NCBI RefSeq assembly: GCF_004331465.1
Contig: NZ_SJKB01000003.1
Location: 186,001 to 250,000, forward strand
DNA length: 64,000 bases
Origin: Kribbella pittospori
GTDB lineage: Bacteria > Actinomycetota > Actinomycetes > Propionibacteriales > Kribbellaceae
Reading direction: 5' to 3'
The position numbers and the translations under genes were made by a program. Under the pieces are notes generated by a model. The model was given only the letters and a program-made list of their open reading frames with translations. It did not search any database and was not told the origin of the DNA. Of this stretch, positions 42,381 to 51,073 are shown piece after piece; the first letter of the stretch is position 1; the number at the start of each line of letters is the position of its first letter.

Positions 42381-43969
42381 CCGGCGACCTGTGGACCGCT
42401 CCGGGCGAGGCGGCCCGGGGCCTGTCCACACTGACCGAGGACGAGCGCTATCAGTACTTCGACCAACTGCAGTCGCGGATGGCCGGAGTGTGGGCGGCGA
42501 TGCGGCTCAACCACGACGACGAGTCGGTGGTCGTCGTACCGTCGCTGACCCTGGATCGGACCGAGGCGGCCGGGACCGGGACGATGATGCAGGCCTACGA
42601 GGAACGGTTCCTGTTCTTGCTGATCCTGTTGCGGGAGCCGCGGCTGCGGATGATCTACGTGACCTCGGTGCCGATCGCGCCCGAGATCATCGAGTACTAC
42701 CTGGCGCTGCTGCCCGGCGTCATCCCGAGTCATGCGCGGGCCCGCCTGTCGCTGATCGCGGTGAACGACGCAACCCCGATCTCGCTCAGCGAAAAGCTGC
42801 TGGCCCGGCCGCGGCTGCTCCAACGCATCGCCGACCTGATCCCGAACCCGCTGCGTTCGCACCTGATTCCCTACAACACCACCGAGCTCGAGCGTGACGT
42901 CGCGATCAGCCTCGGCATCCCGATGTACGCCGCCGATCCGCGGCTGGCCCCACTGGGCTCGAAGTCCGGGTGCCGCCGGCTGTTCGCCGAGATCGGCGTA
43001 CCGCATCCGCTCGGGGCGGAGAACCTGCGCACGCTCGACGACATCGCCGACGCACTACTCGCGATGCGGGCCGAACGGCCCACGATGGACAGCGCGATCG
43101 TGAAGCTCAACGAAGGCGTGTCCGGCGAGGGCAACTCGGTCGTGCGGCTGAAGGGGTTGCCCGCGCCGGGGTCGTCGGGGGAGCGCGACGAGGTAATGGA
43201 GCGACTGCGGGCGATGGAGCTGGAGTCCCAGAAGATGTCGTTCGAGACGTACGTCGCCAAGTTCGCGGACAACGGCGGGATCGTCGAGGAACGGATCGTC
43301 GGCACGGAGTTGCAGAGTCCGAGCGTCCAGTTGCGAGTCGTGCCCGGCGGTGCCGTCGAACTGCTGTCGACGCACGACCAACTGCTCGGTGGTGCGAGTG
43401 GTCAGAGCTACCTGGGGTGCGTGTTCCCGGCGGCGCCGGAGTACGCGCGGATGATCACCGAGCACGCCGCGACGATCGGGCGGCGGCTCGCGAGTGAGGG
43501 CGCGCTCGGGCGGTTCGCGATCGACTTCGTCGTGGTCAAGGACGAGGCGGGCGGCTGGACGCCGTACGCGATCGAACTGAATCTGCGCAAGGGCGGGACG
43601 ACGCATCCGTTCCTCACGCTGCAGTTCCTCACCGACGGGCGCTACGACCCGCGGACCGCGCTGTTCCTGACGTCGAGCGGCCAGGAGAAGCACCTGGTCG
43701 CGACCGACCATCTCGAGTCGGAACTGCTGAAGGGCCTGATGCCCGCCGACCTGTTCGACATCGTGGCGCGGCACGGTCTGCACTTCGATCAGTCGAAGCA
43801 GGTCGGCATCGTGTTCCACATGATCAGCTGCCTGACCGAGAAGGGCCGCCTGGGGATGACCGCTGTGGGCGACACTCCGGCCGAGGCGGATCGCCGGTAC
43901 CGTGATGCTTCCCGCATCGTGCTGGCGGAGGCCGAGCAGGCCTTCGTGGAGCGTTCCCTCCCGGTCTGA
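42377..43969 (+). CDS. ATP-grasp ligase, peptide ligase PGM1-related
   Basis: A 530-residue protein. The N-terminal 200 residues look like a pre-ATP-grasp domain (VVVVPSLTLDRTEAAGTG, MIYVTSVPIAPEIIEYYL). The ATP-grasp part has the Lys strand and Gly loop SAIVKLNEGVSGEGNSVV, the adenine-side VEERIVGTELQSPSVQL and the Mg-binding IELNLRKGGTTHP. This fits the family of PGM1, the pheganomycin peptide ligase, which joins a carboxylate to an amine through an acyl phosphate. The substrates are unknown. GTG 42377 overlaps the cyclase stop, tying it to the signalling genes. Confidence 0.82.
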   Translation: MTGDLWTAPGEAARGLSTLTEDERYQYFDQLQSRMAGVWAAMRLNHDDESVVVVPSLTLDRTEAAGTGTMMQAYEERFLFLLILLREPRLRMIYVTSVPIAPEIIEYYLALLPGVIPSHARARLSLIAVNDATPISLSEKLLARPRLLQRIADLIPNPLRSHLIPYNTTELERDVAISLGIPMYAADPRLAPLGSKSGCRRLFAEIGVPHPLGAENLRTLDDIADALLAMRAERPTMDSAIVKLNEGVSGEGNSVVRLKGLPAPGSSGERDEVMERLRAMELESQKMSFETYVAKFADNGGIVEERIVGTELQSPSVQLRVVPGGAVELLSTHDQLLGGASGQSYLGCVFPAAPEYARMITEHAATIGRRLASEGALGRFAIDFVVVKDEAGGWTPYAIELNLRKGGTTHPFLTLQFLTDGRYDPRTALFLTSSGQEKHLVATDHLESELLKGLMPADLFDIVARHGLHFDQSKQVGIVFHMISCLTEKGRLGMTAVGDTPAEADRRYRDASRIVLAEAEQAFVERSLPV

Positions 43970-43977
43970 GAGGTTCG

Positions 43978-44601
43978 ATGGAGCGAGTCTGGTACGTCGC
44001 CTACGGTTCCAACCTCGCCCTCGATCGCTTCCGCTGCTACCTGGCCGGCGGCCGCCCGGCCGGCGGGATGCGCCTGTATCCGGGCGCTCGGGATCGCAGC
44101 GACCCCGAGCAGATCGCGGATGTCGACGTACCCGGGCGTCTGCTCTTCGCCGGGGCGTCCAAGGTCTGGGGCGGCGGGTCCGCCTTCTACGATCCGGCCG
44201 GGCCCGGCCGCGTCGCCGGGCGTGGGTACCTGCTGACGCCGGACCAGCTCGGCGACGTCGCCGCGCAGGAGATGCGTCGCGAGCCGGGCGGACCCTTCGC
44301 CCGCGATCTCGCCGGCCTCCTGGCCAACGTCGAGTCCCTCCACACCATGGGCCCGGGCCGCTACGAAACCGTAGCCCGCTTGGGCGAACGCGACGGCCTC
44401 CCGATGTTCACCGTCACCCACGGAAACGCGTCCGACCTCGACCCAGCCGCGCCCACAGCGCCGTACCTCCGCTGGATAGCCACCGGCCTGACCGAATCTC
44501 ACGACTGGACCACACCGCAGATCGTGGACTACCTGTCGGTCGCGCCGGGCGTCCAGTTGTCCTGGACGCCCGACGCACTCACCGAGCTGCTTACCGCTTG
44601 A
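43978..44601 (+). CDS. Gamma-glutamylcyclotransferase-fold protein
   Basis: A 207-residue protein beginning VWYVAYGSNLALDRF. The YGSN loop is the substrate-binding signature of the gamma-glutamylcyclotransferase (BtrG/GGCT) fold. Other conserved-looking elements are GGGSAFYDPAGPG and GRGYLLTPDQL followed by AAQEM. I cannot place the catalytic acid with certainty. Some databases label related actinobacterial proteins as histone deacetylase, which the sequence does not support. It starts eight bases after the ATP-grasp gene and ends the signalling operon, overlapping the convergent protease gene by 11 bases. Confidence 0.75.
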   Translation: MERVWYVAYGSNLALDRFRCYLAGGRPAGGMRLYPGARDRSDPEQIADVDVPGRLLFAGASKVWGGGSAFYDPAGPGRVAGRGYLLTPDQLGDVAAQEMRREPGGPFARDLAGLLANVESLHTMGPGRYETVARLGERDGLPMFTVTHGNASDLDPAAPTAPYLRWIATGLTESHDWTTPQIVDYLSVAPGVQLSWTPDALTELLTA

Positions 44602-46702
44602 TCGCGACGCAGGTGGCGGTGGACTTCTTGGTGGGGTCGCTCTCGGAGGTTGCGGTGAGAGTGATCTTGGCGAGGGGAGCGGTGCCGGCCTTGGCATAGA
44701 CCGGGACGTTCACGTGCTGGCCGGCGTCGGCGGTGGCCAGGGCGTTGGGGAGCTGGACGTCCCAGTTCTTGCCGTCGACCTTCGCGGACACGCGGTACAC
44801 ATCGCCCTTGAGGTACGGCGTGACGTCCTCGGGGTGCTGTGCTCCGGTGCCGGCCTTGCCGGTGTTGGTGAGGTTGAAGTTGCAGGTCTGGACGCCGCCC
44901 TGGCCTGGCTTGGCGACCGTGGGCAGGACCCGGACGCCGCGCTTCTGCGGGCCGGCGCCGTCGAGGGAGCGGATCGCGACCGTGTAGGACAGCACGCCCT
45001 TGCCGTCGCGGTGGATGTTGGTGATGTAGAAGTGCAGCCGGTTGGCGGTGTCGGTGTACTCGTACTCGCTGCCGGAGTTCGTGCCCGCGTGGAACAGGGC
45101 GTCGGACAGCTGACGGTAGTCGCCGATGGTGATCGGAACCTTGGTGCCGTCGGGCAGCACGTAGTCGGTCATGTTGATGTCCTGCGGGTTCGCGTCGACG
45201 ACCCACTCGAACGGCGCCCGGTCCTGGTTCTTGGTCTTCGCGAGCAGGACACCGGAGTCGGGCGTGAACGAGTCGGTGCCCATCCGGTCGACCACCTCGA
45301 CCGTGTAGTTCTGGTAGCCACGGCCGTCACACAATGCGTCGGTGTTCACGTCGCAGGGCGGTGCCAGGTCGCCGGTTCCACCGAGCTCGATGTTGACGCC
45401 GGACAGCCCCTTCGCTCCCGGCTCGACGGACCGCGCGGTGACATCAGCGATCACGACGCCGGACGAGGCAAGAGCTTCGCGGGACAGCCGAAGTACGTTC
45501 TGTTCGTCGACCATCTGCAGCTTCAGCTTGTTCCGCAGCATGTGTTGCGCGCCCATCGACGCGCCACCGGTGGCCGGGATCATCCAGCGACTGTGTGGAC
45601 CGCCGGGACCGTTGAAGCTGCCGCGACTGAGCATCTCCCAGACCCCGGTGTACGCGCGTCTCGGTGGTACGCCGTACGGGTTGTTGTAGTTGTCACCGAT
45701 CCCCAGGATGTGGCTGAACTCGTGCGCGAAGACCGCCATCCCGGAGCTCTCGGCCTGGGTCGACGAACCGCCGCCGGCGTTCGGCCAGATCGACGCGCCG
45801 GCGGCCCACGAGGTCCAGTCGACGTACCGCGTGTCCGACCAGTTCGGCAGGGCCGGGTCCGGCGGGCCGAAGTCGTCGGTGACGTCCTCCTTGTTCGGGA
45901 ACTTCATCATCCCGAACTCCTGCCAGGTGGACGATTCATCCTGTCCGGCGCTGAGGAAGAACACGAAGTCGAACCCGGCGGGTACCTCGGGCCCCTGGTC
46001 GGCGACCCACGCGGCGCGGCCGTCGGCACGGATGTCCTTGGTGCAGTCGTCACCGGCCGGGCAGGCGGAGTCGCCCTGGAACTCCATCGCGTACTCGTGC
46101 GACTTGCCGGGCATCCGGTACGGGCCGAACGCGGTCAGGTTGACGCCGTACCGGCCGCCGGAGTCTTCCATCCAGTACTCGTGCAGGGTGTGGCCGCGGT
46201 TCAGCGCGCTCGGGGTGTTGAGGAAGTTCTTGTAGAACTGCGCGACCTGGTCTCGCGGTACGCCGTTCGCCTCGGCGCTCGGGTTGCCGAACGGCGTGGA
46301 GCCCTTCGGCTTGGTGATGACGAAGTCCTGGTTCGGGTAGTCGACCAGCACCAGCGCACCCTTGAACGTCCGCACCGATCCCGGCACCGCCGGGTCGGCC
46401 CAGTTCGTCCCGGGCGGCTTGCGGTAGTCGTTCCAGGTCATGTGGTCGGGGTTCTCCCAGTTCTGCGGATCGATCGGCCCGGGCAGGCCGTTCGCCGTGG
46501 TGGCGATCCGCTGTTCCGGCCCGGCGGTGCCCGACTCCTGCCACGGTTGCTTCTGTGGCCAGTGCGGGTACTGCCAGGCGTTCGCGGGATCCGGGGGAGC
46601 GGTGGCGTCCGGCGCGGCGAGCGCGAGACTCGGCACCGAGACAGCAGCCAGTACGGCGACCAGCCGCACAACGACAAGACGGTATTTCCGTAGCTCAGAC
46701 AC
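44591..46702 (-). CDS. M6 family metalloprotease (immune inhibitor A-like), secreted
   Basis: A roughly 703-residue exported zinc protease. A signal peptide (LVVVRLVAVLAAVSVPSLALA) leads to a catalytic domain with the HExxH motif in VFAHEFSHILGIGDNYNNPYG and a downstream Met-containing turn (GVWEMLSRGSF). A pro-region precedes it. The C-terminal ~120 residues (TCNFNLTNTGKAGTG onward) look like a beta-sandwich NEW3/CARDB-like domain for surface or substrate binding. The start GTG 46702 is chosen just ahead of the signal peptide; the frame is open upstream to a TTG. Confidence 0.88.
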   Translation of the reverse strand: MSELRKYRLVVVRLVAVLAAVSVPSLALAAPDATAPPDPANAWQYPHWPQKQPWQESGTAGPEQRIATTANGLPGPIDPQNWENPDHMTWNDYRKPPGTNWADPAVPGSVRTFKGALVLVDYPNQDFVITKPKGSTPFGNPSAEANGVPRDQVAQFYKNFLNTPSALNRGHTLHEYWMEDSGGRYGVNLTAFGPYRMPGKSHEYAMEFQGDSACPAGDDCTKDIRADGRAAWVADQGPEVPAGFDFVFFLSAGQDESSTWQEFGMMKFPNKEDVTDDFGPPDPALPNWSDTRYVDWTSWAAGASIWPNAGGGSSTQAESSGMAVFAHEFSHILGIGDNYNNPYGVPPRRAYTGVWEMLSRGSFNGPGGPHSRWMIPATGGASMGAQHMLRNKLKLQMVDEQNVLRLSREALASSGVVIADVTARSVEPGAKGLSGVNIELGGTGDLAPPCDVNTDALCDGRGYQNYTVEVVDRMGTDSFTPDSGVLLAKTKNQDRAPFEWVVDANPQDINMTDYVLPDGTKVPITIGDYRQLSDALFHAGTNSGSEYEYTDTANRLHFYITNIHRDGKGVLSYTVAIRSLDGAGPQKRGVRVLPTVAKPGQGGVQTCNFNLTNTGKAGTGAQHPEDVTPYLKGDVYRVSAKVDGKNWDVQLPNALATADAGQHVNVPVYAKAGTAPLAKITLTATSESDPTKKSTATCVAIKR

Positions 46703-46782
46703 GGGCGGGCATCCGATCAACGAGTGGGCGGGACAGCCATGAGCATGCCTGTTCGACACCCCTGACGACAACAGGTGAGATC

Positions 46783-46794
46783 ACTGTATACAGT
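46783..46794. promoter_or_regulatory. Candidate GntR-type operator upstream of aldehyde dehydrogenase
   Basis: ACTGTATACAGT is a perfect 12-bp palindrome 53 bases before the dehydrogenase ATG, in the divergent region with the protease gene. TATACA within it could serve as a -10 element. Palindromes with a TGTATACA core are typical GntR (FadR-type) sites. No GntR gene is adjacent. Confidence 0.5.
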
Positions 46795-46847
46795 ATGGAG
46801 TGGAGTGGTTAGCCTGGGCGCTTGCGTCGTCTTTGGATGGAGGACCC

Positions 46848-48206
46848 ATGTATTCAGTCACCGACCCGGCCACGGGTGTGCTGATCGAGGAAGTCGCGAA
46901 CTCGACGGACGAGGAGGTGCGGGAGTCGATCGGGCGGGTGCACTCCGGCTATCCGGGGTGGCGACGCCGGACCGTCGAGGAGCGGGCCGCGATCGTGGCA
47001 CGCGCCGCGGACCTGTTCGAACAGCGGACCGACGAGCTGGCCGCGATCATGACGCAGGAGATGGGCAAGCGGATCAACGAGGGCCGCGGCGAGGTCGGCA
47101 TCGTGGTCGACATCTTCCGCTACTACGCCGAGAACGGACCGGCGTTGCTGGCCGACGAACCGCTGGACATCAAGGGCGGACGGGCGGTCATCACCAAAGG
47201 CCCGATCGGCGCGCTGCTCGGGATCATGCCGTGGAACTTCCCGTGCTACCAGGTGGCCCGGTTCGTCGCGCCGAACCTGGTGCTCGGCAACACCATCCTG
47301 CTCAAGCACGCATCGATCTGTCCGCGTTCGGGCCGCGCGATCGAGGAGATCCTGCGGGCGGCCGGCGTACCGGACGACGTGTACGTGAACACGTACGCGT
47401 CCAGCCGGCAGATCCCGGCGATCCTGGCCGACCCGCGGATCGTGGGCGTCTCGCTGACCGGCAGCGAGCAGGCCGGTGTCTCGGTCGCCGCCGAAGCCGG
47501 GAAGAACCTGAAGAAGACCGTGCTCGAGCTCGGCGGCTCCGACCCGCTGATCGTGCTCGACACTGCCGACCTGGACGAAACGGTCAACGCGACCGCGACG
47601 GCCCGGATGCGGAACTGCGGCCAGTCCTGCAACGCGCCGAAGCGGATGATCGTGCTCGCCGACATCTACGACGAGTACGTCGACCGCCTGACCAAACGCG
47701 TCGCGGAGTACTACGTTCCCGGCGACCCGGCCGACCCGGAGACGAAGCTGCCGCCGTTGGCCTCGAACTCGGCCGCGGACGAGGTGGCGGGCCAGGTGGC
47801 GAAGGCGGTCGAGCAAGGCGCGACCCTGCGCACCGGCGGTCAGCGGATCACCCCGGGTGCGTTCCTCGAAGCGACCGTGCTCACCGACGTCACGCCGCAG
47901 ATGGATGCGTACTACGAGGAGATCTTCGGGCCGGTGGTGATCGTGTTCAAGGCCGAGACCGAGACCGAGGCGATCGCGCTCGCGAACGACACGCCGTTCG
48001 GTCTCGGCGCGTCGGTCTGGGGTACCGACGACGAGCGCTCCCGACGCGTCGCCGAACAGATCGAGGCCGGCATGGTCTATCTCAATCGCGCCGGTGGCTC
48101 CCAGGCCGACCTGCCGTTCGGCGGCATCAAGCGGTCCGGCATGGGCCGCGAACTCGGTCCGGCCGGCATCGAGGAGTTCATGAACAAGAAGTCCATCCGC
48201 TTGTAG
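46848..48206 (+). CDS. NAD(P)-dependent aldehyde dehydrogenase (succinate-semialdehyde type)
   Basis: A 452-residue aldehyde dehydrogenase. The catalytic Cys is in NCGQSCNAPKRM and the general-base Glu in TVLELGGSDPLIV. MPWNFPCYQVARFVAPNLVLGN is the cofactor-binding segment with its conserved Asn, and EIFGPVVIVF closes the site. The sequence resembles succinate-semialdehyde dehydrogenases, but the aldehyde is not certain. ATG 46848 has a GGAGG site; an upstream in-frame ATG (46800) lacks one. A palindromic operator upstream and a hairpin downstream delimit a single-gene unit. Confidence 0.92.
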   Translation: MYSVTDPATGVLIEEVANSTDEEVRESIGRVHSGYPGWRRRTVEERAAIVARAADLFEQRTDELAAIMTQEMGKRINEGRGEVGIVVDIFRYYAENGPALLADEPLDIKGGRAVITKGPIGALLGIMPWNFPCYQVARFVAPNLVLGNTILLKHASICPRSGRAIEEILRAAGVPDDVYVNTYASSRQIPAILADPRIVGVSLTGSEQAGVSVAAEAGKNLKKTVLELGGSDPLIVLDTADLDETVNATATARMRNCGQSCNAPKRMIVLADIYDEYVDRLTKRVAEYYVPGDPADPETKLPPLASNSAADEVAGQVAKAVEQGATLRTGGQRITPGAFLEATVLTDVTPQMDAYYEEIFGPVVIVFKAETETEAIALANDTPFGLGASVWGTDDERSRRVAEQIEAGMVYLNRAGGSQADLPFGGIKRSGMGRELGPAGIEEFMNKKSIRL

Positions 48207-48216
48207 CTGGCAGGAA

Positions 48217-48241
48217 CCGGACACCGCGCGGCGGTGGCCGG
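48217..48241 (+). terminator. Hairpin terminator after the aldehyde dehydrogenase
   Basis: CCGGACACCGC pairs with GCGGTGGCCGG around the loop GCG, with one A-G mismatch in an 11-bp stem. It starts 11 bases after the stop codon. Confidence 0.7.
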
Positions 48242-48291
48242 AAGAACCCCTCATGCTCTGAGTGACGATCTATGACGGAAAGTGACTCAGC

Positions 48292-49719
48292 ATGAGCTTC
48301 CTGCCGCCGCCCGCGCCGGGCACCGGCCCGTACCCAGGGCCGCGCCCTGTGTCGCACGACCCTCTAGCTGTTGCCTTGGGCAACGCTTCCTGGCTCGGTA
48401 TCGGCTATCTGATGATGCGGCGGTGGAAGACTGCGGTCGCGAACTGGCTGGTCACCGCGACGCTCGTCGTACTCATAGTGGTGCTGCGAGAGCTCTGGTG
48501 CGAGCTCGCCATCGCCGGGCTGTGGGTGCTCGTCATCGTGCATGGGTGGTTCCTGGCCAGAGCGCAACCGTGGCAGGCGGCGGTCCGCAGGAAGCGACTG
48601 ATCGCGCTCGGGGCGACGGTGCCGATCCTGCTGGTCGTCGGACTCCTGCGGTTCGACGCGTCGCGGATCAACGGCAGCATGACCGAGGCACGCGAGGCCG
48701 GCGACTGTGCTGGGGTGACGACAGCCGAGCAGAGGTACTGGTTCGGCCACCGCGTGGTGGACGGGCCGAAGACCGCGAGCGGCGAGGCCGACGTCAACGC
48801 CTGCGATCGGATCGACACGGCCCGGGCCCAGCTCGACGCCGCACTGACGGGTGACACCGAGGCGCTCGCCGTCGGCTTCCGCATCCTCGACTCGGTGCAG
48901 AGCGAGCGGGGTCAGGACAAGACGGTCGGGGTCGCGCTGGACACGTTCCTCGGAGCGCTGCCGAAGAACGCGCCGTGCGCGAACGTGACGATCGCCGGCT
49001 GGCTCCGGACCCGTACGCCGAACCACACCGCGCTGGACCGCTCCAGCGATGTCGTCCCGCGGATCGAGCCCGTCGCGCTGGTGGCCTGCGCGGACCAGCA
49101 CGCCAAGTCGTTGGACTGGAAAGCAGCTCGCACCCTCTACCAGCAGACTCTCGACCGCTACCCGAGCGATCGGCTGGTGGCCCGGGCGACCGCCGGGGTA
49201 CGCACCGCCGATCTGAGCCTGCAGTTGGCGAACGTCCGCAATCTCGTCGGCGCGGGGGAGGGCTACTGCTCGACACCGGCGAGGTACAGCGCCGCACCGC
49301 CGTACCACCGCGGCGTCAACCGAACGCTGTTCCTCGGCGAGGCGGACGACTACACGGCGAAGCTGCCGAGCAGCTGGAAGACGACTGACCCGACCGTCGC
49401 CTCGCTCATCGTCTGCGCGGACGATCCCGACTACGGAACGGCGGTTCGCACCTGCCCCTACACACCGGTGAAGAACCCCAGTGCCTTCCCGACCGACGTG
49501 ACCTTCCACAAGATCGCGATCCCGCTCAAGGCCTACGAGTTGCGCACCGGCCGGCTGGTGGCGCGCACCACGCTCCAGATCAACGGCTCGTCGTGTCCGC
49601 GGACGCTCCACTTCACGTCGTACTTCGACTCCGACTTCTACGTGCCGTCCACAGAGTACGTGAGCCCGACCAGCGCCAACGTGCAGGCCGCCTTCCAGCC
49701 GGTGGTCGTCCGGCCGTGA
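48292..49719 (+). CDS. Hypothetical membrane protein with Cys-rich extracytoplasmic part
   Basis: A 475-residue protein I do not recognise. A Pro/Gly-rich N terminus is followed by three probable membrane helices (about residues 49-66, 70-88 and 103-119). A ~350-residue hydrophilic domain follows, with many scattered Cys residues (for example GDCAG, NACDR, APCANV, GYCSTP, DPDYGTAVRTCPY) that could form disulfides outside the cell. The middle (DWKAARTLYQQTLDRYPSDRLVARA) resembles one tetratricopeptide-like hairpin. ATG 48292 has a GGAAAGTGA site. Convergent with the Excalibur gene. Confidence 0.65.
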   Translation: MSFLPPPAPGTGPYPGPRPVSHDPLAVALGNASWLGIGYLMMRRWKTAVANWLVTATLVVLIVVLRELWCELAIAGLWVLVIVHGWFLARAQPWQAAVRRKRLIALGATVPILLVVGLLRFDASRINGSMTEAREAGDCAGVTTAEQRYWFGHRVVDGPKTASGEADVNACDRIDTARAQLDAALTGDTEALAVGFRILDSVQSERGQDKTVGVALDTFLGALPKNAPCANVTIAGWLRTRTPNHTALDRSSDVVPRIEPVALVACADQHAKSLDWKAARTLYQQTLDRYPSDRLVARATAGVRTADLSLQLANVRNLVGAGEGYCSTPARYSAAPPYHRGVNRTLFLGEADDYTAKLPSSWKTTDPTVASLIVCADDPDYGTAVRTCPYTPVKNPSAFPTDVTFHKIAIPLKAYELRTGRLVARTTLQINGSSCPRTLHFTSYFDSDFYVPSTEYVSPTSANVQAAFQPVVVRP

Positions 49720-49729
49720 TCCGGTCGCG

Positions 49730-50386
49730 TCAGGAGTTGCCGTGGTCGCAGGCGACGCCGTCGCCGTTGCGGTCCAGGTCGCGCGAGTAGCCGGGGTCGC
49801 CGCGACGGAGCGGTGCCTTGCCGGCGGCGCGGACCTCGTCGCAGTTCTCGTAGTGGACCGCGCTCACGACCGAGGTCGACGGCGTCGACGAGACGGTGGG
49901 CGTCGCTGACGGCTCTGGGGCCGTTGGCGGATCCGTCGGCTCGCCGGTCGGCCCGACCGGCGTTTCTTCCGGCGTGGCCGACGGTGCCGGTGTCGACGTC
50001 GGCGTGCGCTCGATCTGCCGGGTCGGCTTCTCGGTACGACGCAGTGTCGTCGGCGGCTCGGTGGCGGGTGCGACCGAGGTGGACCGGATCGTCGTTGGTT
50101 CCGGACCCGTCGCCGAGGGGACCGTGTCGCCACTGCTGAACGGCTTGTAGAACAGCAGCGCGCCGATCAGAGCGAGCGGGACCACGGTGATCGCCGCCAG
50201 CTTGAGTTTGCTCGGACCGCCGTACCGTCCAAACGGGCCACGGACCGGCCGGCCGCGCTCGTCGACCCAGAAGGACCATCCCCTCGGGGCCGGTGGCCAC
50301 GACTCGTTCGGCCTCCAGCGTCTCGGTGGCCGCCACCGCGCCGTCGGCGGATCGGGCCATTCAGGCGGTGTGTTGAACTGCCTCAC
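49730..50386 (-). CDS. Excalibur calcium-binding domain membrane protein
   Basis: A 218-residue protein. The N-terminal ~60 residues are Pro/Trp/Arg rich and cytoplasmic. One membrane helix follows (LKLAAITVVPLALIGALLFY), then a long Pro/Thr/Ser-rich extracellular linker. A C-terminal Excalibur motif ends it: YENCDEVRAAGKAPL with a DLDRNGDGVACD loop, where Asp/Asn residues bind calcium and two Cys form a disulfide. The role is probably at the cell surface. GTG 50386 has a GGGGAGG site. Confidence 0.85.
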   Translation of the reverse strand: MRQFNTPPEWPDPPTARWRPPRRWRPNESWPPAPRGWSFWVDERGRPVRGPFGRYGGPSKLKLAAITVVPLALIGALLFYKPFSSGDTVPSATGPEPTTIRSTSVAPATEPPTTLRRTEKPTRQIERTPTSTPAPSATPEETPVGPTGEPTDPPTAPEPSATPTVSSTPSTSVVSAVHYENCDEVRAAGKAPLRRGDPGYSRDLDRNGDGVACDHGNS

Positions 50387-50533
50387 GCATACCTCCCCCA
50401 GTACGCCCAGCAGCCTAGCGAGGACGCCGCCAGAGGCAAGTACCGGGGTCCGAACCCCTTGTTTTCATGCGCTTGAACAGAGTGAGCGCTAGGTCTCGTT
50501 GACGGACCCAGCTGGGCGTGTGAAGCTCGGTCC

Positions 50534-51046
50534 ATGACGGAGACTCAGGAGCAGACCCGCAGCCGGACCTTCTCGTGGTCCGACCCGGCAGTGGCCGCGG
50601 CGCGGATCGGGACCACGTCCGGGCTGGAGATGCTGCACGCGATGGGCACCGGCGAGATCCCGCCGCCGCCGATCCTGCAACTGGTCGGCGCCACCGGGAT
50701 GGAGGTGGAGGAGGGCCGGGTCACCGTGCTGATGCCGGCGCAGGAATTCCACTACAACCCGCTCGGCACCGTGCATGGCGGGATCATCGCGACTCTGCTC
50801 GACACGGCCGCCGGCTGCACCGTCCACTCGACGCTGCCGGCCGGGTTCGGCTACACCTCGCTGGACCTGATGACGCGATTCATCAAGCCGGTGACGATCA
50901 AGTCGGGACTGCTCCGTTGTGAAGGCGGCATCATCAGCCGCGGCCGCCGTACTGCGGTCGCGGAGTCGCGGCTGTTCGACGAGGCCGGCGCGCTGCTGGC
51001 TCATGCCACCTCGACCTGCCTGATCTTCGAGCTGCCGACCTCCTGA
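50534..51046 (+). CDS. PaaI-type hotdog thioesterase
   Basis: A 170-residue hotdog-fold protein. YNPLGTVHGGIIATLLDTAAGC is the PaaI/YdiI signature, with the active-site HGG loop and the Asp on the central helix. LDLMTRFIKPVTIKSGLLRCEG is the following strand. It hydrolyses acyl-CoA thioesters of unknown type in the cytoplasm. It stands alone between the divergent Excalibur gene and the convergent aminotransferase. Confidence 0.88.
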   Translation: MTETQEQTRSRTFSWSDPAVAAARIGTTSGLEMLHAMGTGEIPPPPILQLVGATGMEVEEGRVTVLMPAQEFHYNPLGTVHGGIIATLLDTAAGCTVHSTLPAGFGYTSLDLMTRFIKPVTIKSGLLRCEGGIISRGRRTAVAESRLFDEAGALLAHATSTCLIFELPTS

Positions 51047-51073
51047 CGGCAGTCGGCAACTCGAGAGCGGGCG

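Noticed and set aside
44714..46693. A 659-residue plus-strand frame
   Set aside because: It is antisense to the M6 protease, which has a signal peptide and HExxH motif.
46854..48254. A 466-residue minus-strand frame
   Set aside because: It is antisense to the aldehyde dehydrogenase and lacks any motif.
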